Shown piece after piece: positions 1 to 4,375 of a stretch of DNA of 6,738 bases. The stretch lies in assembly GCA_017530275.1 (NCBI GenBank), contig JAFXMP010000206.1, positions 1 to 6,738 on the forward strand, read 5' to 3'. The translations under genes were made by a program, and so were the position numbers. Every line of letters begins with the position of its first letter. Within the stretch, counting starts at the first letter, position 1. Under the pieces are notes generated by a model. The model was not told the DNA's origin and did not search any database. It saw only the letters and a program-made list of their open reading frames with translations. The stretch comes from Clostridia bacterium. GTDB taxonomy: Bacteria; Bacillota_A; Clostridia; Christensenellales; Aristaeellaceae.

Positions 1-28
1 AATTCACAAGCATTGAGAGGTGTGGCTT

Positions 29-532
29 ATGTCATTTGGTGAAACGGTAAAAACACTTCGCCGAGCTTCAAATCTGACGCAGGAAAAGCTTGCGGAGCTG
101 CTTGCCATTTCGCCGCAGGCTGTGAGCTGATGGGAAACCGATGCGGCAATGCCGGATATTTCACTCCTGCCGCCGCTGGCTAATTTGTTCGGGGTCTCAA
201 CGGATCACTTGCTGGGTATGGACACTTACCAGAATGATTTGCGCAAAGCGGAATTTGACAAGGCATTCTTTGAGTATTGGAAACACGATGATAAAGAGCG
301 CAACTATCAAATCGCCCAGCAAGCCGCATCAGCGTATCCGGGCAATATGGAATATATGGAATGGCTCGCATCCGCCGAATACTATGCAGCCGTCCTGAAA
401 CAGGACGATGCCGAACGAAAAAAGCTGCTTGAAAGCTCTGTTGCGCACTACAACATCGTATTAGATCATACTAAAGAATCATGTCGCCGGAGAGAAACCA
501 CAGACAGACTCAAAAACAAACGATCTGGATGA
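29..532 (+). pseudogene. XRE-family (HTH_3) transcriptional regulator, inactivated by an in-frame TGA
   Basis: The frame starts at ATG 29, eight bases after a GAGAGG ribosome binding site (15-20). It encodes a typical XRE DNA-binding helix-turn-helix: MSFGETVKTLRR at the start, LTQEKLAELLAIS as the first helices, then QAVS-stop-WETDAAMPD, LPPLANLFGVSTDHLLG. The stop is TGA at 128-130 (codon 34), exactly where this family normally has Arg in the VSRWE recognition-helix region, so a single CGA or AGA to TGA change would explain it. The frame then stays open to TGA 530-532. Residues from about 70 to 150 resemble the helical region that follows the HTH in such regulators. The last 17 or so residues (from about base 480, ESCRRRETTD...) no longer look like the family, suggesting a second lesion at the 3' end. 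Restart at ATG 149 would give a protein lacking most of the HTH. TGA ends other genes here, so recoding is unlikely. A sequencing error at one base is the main alternative. Confidence 0.8.
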
Positions 533-602
533 TTTTTATGTCAAACATGATGAACGTAAGAAACAGCAGACCAGGAAAAAGAATCAGCCCACGCTTGAAT
601 GA
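492..602 (+). pseudogene. Possible C-terminal remnant of an unrecognised protein
   Basis: In the frame beginning at base 492 the translation reads EKPQTDSKTNDLDDFYVKHD, then ERKKQQTRKKNQPTLE and TGA at 600-602. It looks like the charged, basic tail of a real protein, with a compact DDFYVKHDERKK segment, and has no usable start codon or ribosome binding site of its own. It overlaps the end of the broken regulator frame, shifted by one base. The most economical view is that a deletion or insertion junction near 475-495 fused the regulator gene to the tail of another gene, perhaps from a mobile element. I cannot name the parent family. Chance coding is possible because the stretch is only 37 codons. 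Confidence 0.3.
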
Positions 603-649
603 TCGTCAAAAACGCGCCCCAAAGCTGCTTCTGATCGTAAAAATCATGT

Positions 650-677
650 TCGAGACTTACAATTTTGTAAGTTTCGC
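650..677 (+). promoter_or_regulatory. Near-palindromic operator-like element, copy 1 (upstream of the kinase gene)
   Basis: The core CTTACAATTTTGTAAG (656-671) has two perfect 7-base arms around TT. With one mismatch the symmetry extends to 12-base arms (CGAGACTTACAA against TTGTAAGTTTCG, 651-676). Exactly the same 28 bases recur at 4227-4254. The element begins at about -60 and ends at about -35 relative to the start inferred from the TATAAT at 699-704, the usual place for an activator working next to a weak -35. The OmpR-family regulator encoded downstream is the obvious candidate ligand (inference). Confidence 0.7.
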
Positions 678-711
678 CGTTTTCCTCAAATTCGGGTGTA
701 TAATAGTTTAG
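676..711 (+). promoter_or_regulatory. Promoter of the kinase-regulator operon
   Basis: A perfect -10 hexamer TATAAT lies at 699-704. The hexamer 17 bases upstream (676-681, gccgtt) does not resemble TTGACA, which suggests activator dependence and fits the palindrome immediately upstream. The predicted start near 711 leaves a leader of about 34 bases before the TTG start at 745. Confidence 0.6.
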
Positions 712-744
712 CAATGAGACGAGAGGAAAAGTGAGGCGAGCGGC

Positions 745-2676
745 TTGAAATGGGAGAGAACGCTGAAAGCGGCGCGTCAGTTTCTTGTGCCGGCGCTGGT
801 GCTGGCGTTGATCATCGCATTCTATTCATTCTGCGTAGGTCGTGCGCAGACGGAGTTCCCGGTGCTGCGTCCGCAGGACGGAGTGCTGGACGTAAGGGAG
901 ACAGACTTTTCTTCGGACGTCTATCACTTGGTGAACAAATGGGATTATTATCCGGGCCAGCTTCTGTCCCCGGATGCTTTTGCTGATCCCACTGCTGCCC
1001 CGGAGAAGGACAACGACAGCCCGATTGACGTAGAGAAAGGCACCTATCGGCTGCGCATCCTGGCAAAACCGAATGCCTACCTTACCGTTTGCTCCTTCTC
1101 CATTGATTACAGCACCCGCATTTTTGTGAACGGAAAGGAGGTGCGCAGCATCGGCTTTGTGTCGGACGATCCAGCCCGGGCGGTGCCAAGGGTGCGTTAT
1201 GTGACGCTGCCCCTGTATTCCGGGGACAGCGGCGAAATCGAAATCATCTATCAATGCGCCAACTATGTGCACAATGAAGGCGGGTTCATCCAGAACACCC
1301 TGATCTCCACGCCGGAGAACATTGACGAATACCAGCGTGGACTGACGCTGAACGCCATGATTGTCAGCGGCGGGCTGCTGATGCTTTGCTTCTATTTCCT
1401 GCTGTGCGCCGCATTCCAGAAAAACCGGGAATACGCCGCGCTGGCGGCCTGCTGCCTGGTGATTGCGATGCGCAACCAGTTTTTCTCCGTCCAGCATTTG
1501 ATGCCGCCGACGCTCAGCTTCTATATCGAATACCGCCTGGTGATCCTGGACGTCAGCTGGATTCCCATGGTGACGGTGTTTCTGTTTTTCGCCTTTTTCC
1601 GGGAATCCGCTGGAAAGAAGACGCTGCTTTGTTTCGCGTGCCTCTGCCTGCTCCTGTCCGCGCTGCACTTCATCGTGGATACCCATGATCTGGTGCTGCT
1701 GTGCCACGTCTGCTATTATGCCTGCGCTCCCTTTGCCCTGTGGTTCCTGCTCCGGCATCTCTGGTCTTTCCGCAGGCAAAAGCCCGGTGTGCTGGATATC
1801 GTCACGCTCCTGGCCATCCTCTTCTTCACCTTCATGCTCATCCGGGAGGGCACGGCCTCCGGCAGCAATTCTTCCATCAATCATTTCGGCGTCACGCCGT
1901 TAGCGATGGTCGTGTGCATCCTGCTGCTGGCCATCGTGAACAATGAAAAGATCAACCGGCAGACGGCCCAGCTGCGGAAGGAAATGCAGCGCAACGAGCT
2001 GCTTTTGCAGATGAACGCCACCAACAACGATTTCCTGCGCACCGTGGCCCATGAACTGAAAACCCCCCTGACCGTGATCTCCGGCTATGCCCAGCTGATG
2101 GAGCGCCAGATGGAGCGCGGCCCGCTTTCCGAAAAAGCGCCGGAGCGATTGAAAACCATCCAAAGCGAGGCGGACCGTCTGGCGGAAATGGTTTCGCAGC
2201 TCATGGATTACACCTATGGCCACGAGAAAGACGCGGAAATGACAGCCGTGGATATCGACGAACTGTTCCGCAGCGCCTCCGCCATCATGACGCCGGTATG
2301 CGCAAAAAAGAACAATACGCTGACCGTCCATAATGGCAGCGCGTCCAATATCCACGGCAATGCCGAGCTGCTTTTGCAGGTGCTCATCAACCTGATCGTG
2401 AACGCCACCCGCCACACGGAATCCGGCCAGATCACCGTAAGCGCACAGGACAATGTGGGCTTTGTGGAGATCACCGTATCGGACACCGGCGACGGTATAT
2501 CCCCGGAGGCCGTACCGCACATCTTTGAAAAGGGCTATTCCACCGATGACAGCCGGGGCCTTGGCCTGGCCATCTGCATGGATACCGTGCGCCTGCACGG
2601 CGGCACGCTGGAATTGGTATCTAACAGCCCGGATGGCGCTTCTTTCCGCTTCACGGTGCCGAAAGAAGCAATATAG
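745..2676 (+). CDS. 7TMR-DISM-type membrane sensor histidine kinase
   Basis: This is a 643-residue sensor kinase that autophosphorylates on His and passes the phosphate to the regulator encoded next to it. The start is TTG 745, eight bases after GAGG at 733-736; no ATG or GTG fits in frame. Residues 13-32 are a membrane segment or uncleaved signal. About 33-200 form an extracellular beta-rich domain with features of 7TMR-DISM sensors: KWDYYPGQLLSP from 65, GTYRLRI from 99, FVNGKEVRSIG from 127. Seven hydrophobic helices occupy about 203-398, then a short helical linker without an obvious HAMP. The kinase core is complete: H-box FLRTVAHELKTPL with phospho-accepting His436, N-box LINLIVNATRHT with Asn553, D-box DTGDGI with Asp580, F-box IFEKGYS, G2-box GLGLAI from Gly605. 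The ligand cannot be read from sequence; the fold suggests a carbohydrate-like or other small molecule (family knowledge). It forms an operon with the regulator, 38 bases downstream. Confidence 0.93.
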   Translation: MKWERTLKAARQFLVPALVLALIIAFYSFCVGRAQTEFPVLRPQDGVLDVRETDFSSDVYHLVNKWDYYPGQLLSPDAFADPTAAPEKDNDSPIDVEKGTYRLRILAKPNAYLTVCSFSIDYSTRIFVNGKEVRSIGFVSDDPARAVPRVRYVTLPLYSGDSGEIEIIYQCANYVHNEGGFIQNTLISTPENIDEYQRGLTLNAMIVSGGLLMLCFYFLLCAAFQKNREYAALAACCLVIAMRNQFFSVQHLMPPTLSFYIEYRLVILDVSWIPMVTVFLFFAFFRESAGKKTLLCFACLCLLLSALHFIVDTHDLVLLCHVCYYACAPFALWFLLRHLWSFRRQKPGVLDIVTLLAILFFTFMLIREGTASGSNSSINHFGVTPLAMVVCILLLAIVNNEKINRQTAQLRKEMQRNELLLQMNATNNDFLRTVAHELKTPLTVISGYAQLMERQMERGPLSEKAPERLKTIQSEADRLAEMVSQLMDYTYGHEKDAEMTAVDIDELFRSASAIMTPVCAKKNNTLTVHNGSASNIHGNAELLLQVLINLIVNATRHTESGQITVSAQDNVGFVEITVSDTGDGISPEAVPHIFEKGYSTDDSRGLGLAICMDTVRLHGGTLELVSNSPDGASFRFTVPKEAI

Positions 2677-2709
2677 AATGTAGAACGCAGAATTTAGAAT
2701 GAAGAGGGT
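2675..2709 (+). repeat. Five tandem 7-base units between kinase and regulator genes
   Basis: The units are AGAATGT, AGAACGC, AGAATTT, AGAATGA and AGAGGGT, in exact 7-base register. The run begins inside the kinase TAG stop and ends in the ribosome binding site (GAGGG) of the regulator gene. It fills nearly the whole gap, so a gain or loss of units would change the spacing between the two genes. It may be slippage-generated spacer DNA rather than a binding site. Confidence 0.6.
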
Positions 2710-2714
2710 GCATC

Positions 2715-3380
2715 ATGAGCTATACGATCCTTTTAGTCGAAGATAATCCCCACATCATGGAAATCAACCGAGAAGCGCTGATAATGGAGGATTTCGGTGT
2801 GGTGGAAGCCACGAACGGCAAAGCGTGCATGGAAGTCCTGCGCACTCACGATGTGGACATGATCGTGCTGGACATCATGCTGCCGGACAGCGACGGATTG
2901 ACATTGTGCAGGCAGATCAAGGCCCAGTACGACATTCCCATCCTGTTCCTTTCCGCCCTGGGGGAAAACGAGCAGATCATCCAGGGCCTGCGCTCCGGCG
3001 GGGACGACTATTTGCCCAAGCCCTATGATATCCGGGTGCTGGTGGCCCGCATCGAAGCGCGATTGCGGGCATCCCAGCGCAGAAAGCGGTTCATGACCTT
3101 CAGCGGCCTAAAGCTGGACACGGCCCTGCTGACGGCGTATTCCGGCGAAACGGATCTGCTGCTGAGCCAGAAGGAGTACCTCCTGCTGCTGACGCTGCTC
3201 GGCAACCCCAACCGGCCCATAGAGAAGGAGGAATTGTACAGCGCCGTTTGGGGCATGGCAGCGGGCGGCGACATGAGCGCCTTGCATACGACCATCTCCC
3301 GACTGAATAAGAAATTGGAAAGCGCGGGGAAACGGGTATCCCATCGCCGGGGCGAAGGATACGCACTGGAGGAGATATAA
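2715..3380 (+). CDS. OmpR/PhoB-family DNA-binding response regulator
   Basis: The 221-residue protein has the normal length for the family. Residues 1-117 are a receiver domain with the acidic pair Glu9-Asp10, phospho-acceptor Asp53 (VLDIMLPDSDG), Ser80 in the switch position, and Lys102 in DDYLPKPYD. Residues about 127-221 are a winged-helix domain, with LLSQKEYLLLLTLL, the transactivation-loop region NRPIEKEELYSAVWG, a recognition-helix region ALHTTISRLNKKLE and the wing RGEGYAL. The ATG at 2715 follows GAGGG at 2704-2708. It is the likely partner of the kinase upstream, and both should be co-transcribed from the promoter near 699. All catalytic residues are intact. Its target is not known from sequence, but the 28-base palindrome found upstream of its own operon and of the secreted-protein gene at 4376 is the best candidate site (inference). 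Confidence 0.93.
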   Translation: MSYTILLVEDNPHIMEINREALIMEDFGVVEATNGKACMEVLRTHDVDMIVLDIMLPDSDGLTLCRQIKAQYDIPILFLSALGENEQIIQGLRSGGDDYLPKPYDIRVLVARIEARLRASQRRKRFMTFSGLKLDTALLTAYSGETDLLLSQKEYLLLLTLLGNPNRPIEKEELYSAVWGMAAGGDMSALHTTISRLNKKLESAGKRVSHRRGEGYALEEI

Positions 3381-3401
3381 ACGAATCACATCCACACCCT
3401 C

Positions 3402-3440
3402 AAAAACGTACGATTTTCTTTTGACAAATCGTACGTTTTT
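3402..3440 (+). promoter_or_regulatory. Perfect 15-bp inverted repeat, likely toxin-antitoxin operator
   Basis: The arms AAAAACGTACGATTT (3402-3416) and AAATCGTACGTTTTT (3426-3440) are perfect reverse complements separated by nine bases. Each arm contains the small palindrome CGTACG. The right arm starts on the last base of the -35 hexamer TTGACA (3421-3426) and fills the promoter spacer, so a protein bound here would block transcription. Antitoxins of the Phd/YefM type commonly repress their own operons from such sites (family knowledge). A secondary role as a weak terminator for the regulator gene that ends at 3380 is possible, since the hairpin has A-rich and U-rich flanks. Confidence 0.75.
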
Positions 3441-3449
3441 GGATATGAT
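3421..3449 (+). promoter_or_regulatory. Consensus promoter of the toxin-antitoxin operon
   Basis: The -35 TTGACA (3421-3426) is perfect and is followed after exactly 17 bases by TATGAT (3444-3449). The expected start near 3456 leaves a leader of only about 17 bases, almost all of it ribosome binding site. A strong promoter inside an inverted repeat is the usual layout for a repressible toxin-antitoxin operon. Confidence 0.85.
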
Positions 3450-3472
3450 AAAAAGGAAGGGAGGAATAAAAA

Positions 3473-3688
3473 ATGTCCATTACAGCGACGGAACTAAAGA
3501 AAAACCTGAGCAAGTACCTGCTGCTTTCCGCCACGGAGGACGTTTATATCACGAAAAACGGCAAAGTAGTCAGCAAGCTCTGCAATCCTTTCCAGGATCG
3601 GGTGGAGATCGCCAAATCGCTGTTTGGCAGCGTTCCCGCCGCCATGACCCTAGAGGAAGCGAGAGAGGAGCGGCTTGGGAAGATATGA
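3473..3688 (+). CDS. Type II antitoxin, Phd/YefM-like
   Basis: This is a 71-residue protein. The N-terminal half, MSITATELKKNLSKYLLLSA then EDVYITKNGKVVSKL, is the Phd/YefM DNA-binding fold: the ATELKKNLSKYL helix and the strand pair ending in KNGKVV. The C-terminal part (residues about 42-71, VEIAKSLFGSVPAAMTLEEA, REERLGKI) is the expected helical, charged segment that binds and neutralises the toxin. The ATG at 3473 follows AAGGGAGG (3457-3464) by eight bases. Its TGA stop overlaps the toxin start in ATGA (3685-3688), so the two are translationally coupled. Autoregulation through the inverted repeat at 3402-3440 is likely. Length and layout are normal for the family. Confidence 0.88.
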   Translation: MSITATELKKNLSKYLLLSATEDVYITKNGKVVSKLCNPFQDRVEIAKSLFGSVPAAMTLEEAREERLGKI

Positions 3689-4125
3689 GGATGTTGATTG
3701 ATACCTGCGTGATCATGGACGCCGTGCAAAGCAGGGAACCCTTTGCCCAGGACGCCCAGGCGATCCTTCTTGCAGCCGCGAATCAACAGATCATGGGCTA
3801 TGCCACCGCCAAGGAAATGACGGATATTTACTATCTCGCCCATCGATGCACCCACGATCAGGGGGCAGCCAGGACGATCATGGGCAGGCTTTGCACGCTG
3901 CTGGACATCCTGGATACCACGGAAAGCGATATTCGCCGGGCGCTTGCGTCAGGGCTGAACGACTATGAGGACGCGGTCATGGTGGAAACAGCCATCCGTG
4001 AGGAAATGGATTGCATTGTCACCCGGAATCTGTCCGATTACGGCGCTTCCCCCGTACCTGTTTATTCTCCCCACGATTTTTTGATGAAGCTGGAAAGCGA
4101 ATGGTCGCAAAGCGACGAAAAATGA
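3685..4125 (+). CDS. PIN-domain toxin (VapC-like ribonuclease)
   Basis: The 146-residue protein has the PIN nuclease fold. The expected metal-binding acidic residues are present: Asp6 in MLIDTCVIMD, Glu44 in ATAKEMTDIYYL, Asp96 in NDYEDAVMVETA, and Asp118 in the IVTRNLSDY motif. PIN toxins cleave RNA, often tRNA or rRNA, when released from their antitoxin (family knowledge); the target cannot be read here. The start could be ATG 3685, overlapping the antitoxin stop, or ATG 3691, which has GGGAAG (3677-3682) at better spacing; the difference is two residues. The same frame is open further upstream to 3421, but that extension is antitoxin-region DNA read out of frame. A terminator follows five bases after the stop. 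All catalytic positions look intact, so the toxin is probably active. Confidence 0.9.
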   Translation: MRMLIDTCVIMDAVQSREPFAQDAQAILLAAANQQIMGYATAKEMTDIYYLAHRCTHDQGAARTIMGRLCTLLDILDTTESDIRRALASGLNDYEDAVMVETAIREEMDCIVTRNLSDYGASPVPVYSPHDFLMKLESEWSQSDEK

Positions 4126-4129
4126 AGCC

Positions 4130-4156
4130 AGGCTGGCCCGTGCGGTCAGTCTTTTT
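4130..4156 (+). terminator. Intrinsic terminator after the toxin gene
   Basis: An 8-bp stem GGCTGGCC (4131-4138) pairs with GGTCAGTC (4144-4151), including two G-U pairs, around a five-base loop. It is extended by A4130 pairing with T4152 and followed by TTTTT (4152-4156). It lies directly after the toxin stop and closes the cassette. Confidence 0.75.
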
Positions 4157-4226
4157 GATTGCGGCAGATGATTTCTTATCCCTTCACATCCGTTTTCCAT
4201 TCTACATTTTAATAAGTAGAAAAAAA

Positions 4227-4254
4227 TCGAGACTTACAATTTTGTAAGTTTCGC
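4227..4254 (+). promoter_or_regulatory. Near-palindromic operator-like element, copy 2 (upstream of the secreted-protein gene)
   Basis: It is identical over 28 bases to 650-677, in the same orientation. The core CTTACAATTTTGTAAG is at 4233-4248 and begins 43 bases before the -10 at 4276, the same distance as in copy 1. Flanking AAATCG (4224-4229) and CGATTT (4254-4259) enlarge the symmetry here, and a T-run follows at 4265-4271. Transcripts reading through from upstream could therefore fold it as a terminator-like hairpin. Confidence 0.7.
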
Positions 4255-4288
4255 GATTTGGGCGTTTTTTTATGCTATGCTGTATGCG
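4253..4288 (+). promoter_or_regulatory. Probable activator-dependent promoter of the secreted-protein gene
   Basis: TATGCT at 4276-4281 is the best -10 by analogy with the kinase promoter; an overlapping TATGCT sits at 4271-4276. The hexamer 17 bases upstream (4253-4258, gcgatt) is a poor -35. The predicted leader of about 88 bases contains CGGGCG (4312-4317), which could pair with CGCCCG (4352-4357) just ahead of the AAGGAGG ribosome binding site. The effect of that pairing is unknown. Confidence 0.5.
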
Positions 4289-4375
4289 ATGAATTCCGTC
4301 CATGTGGGACGCGGGCGGCGAAGGACGAAAACGAACGGATTTTTATAGCGACGCCCGAAAAAGGAGGATGGGAAA

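Noticed and set aside
128..130. TGA read as an amino acid (recoding) in the regulator
   Set aside because: TGA also ends the antitoxin and toxin genes, no structure typical of selenocysteine insertion was seen, and the family has Arg here. Mutation is simpler.
826..1884. A 352-codon minus-strand frame opposite the kinase gene, and a similar one at 1900-2598
   Set aside because: Both are antisense shadows of a complete kinase with all motifs. Their products are His/Gln/Arg-rich with no domain.
3421..3684. Upstream extension of the toxin frame to a TTG at 3421
   Set aside because: The TTG is the -35 hexamer, and the extension reads antitoxin DNA out of frame. The ATG at 3685 overlapping the antitoxin stop is the usual arrangement.
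650..4254. The two 28-base palindromes as ends of a mobile element carrying the kinase operon and toxin-antitoxin genes
   Set aside because: There is no transposase or integrase between them, the copies are direct rather than inverted, and identical spacing to -10 boxes fits promoter elements better. An excision role is not excluded.
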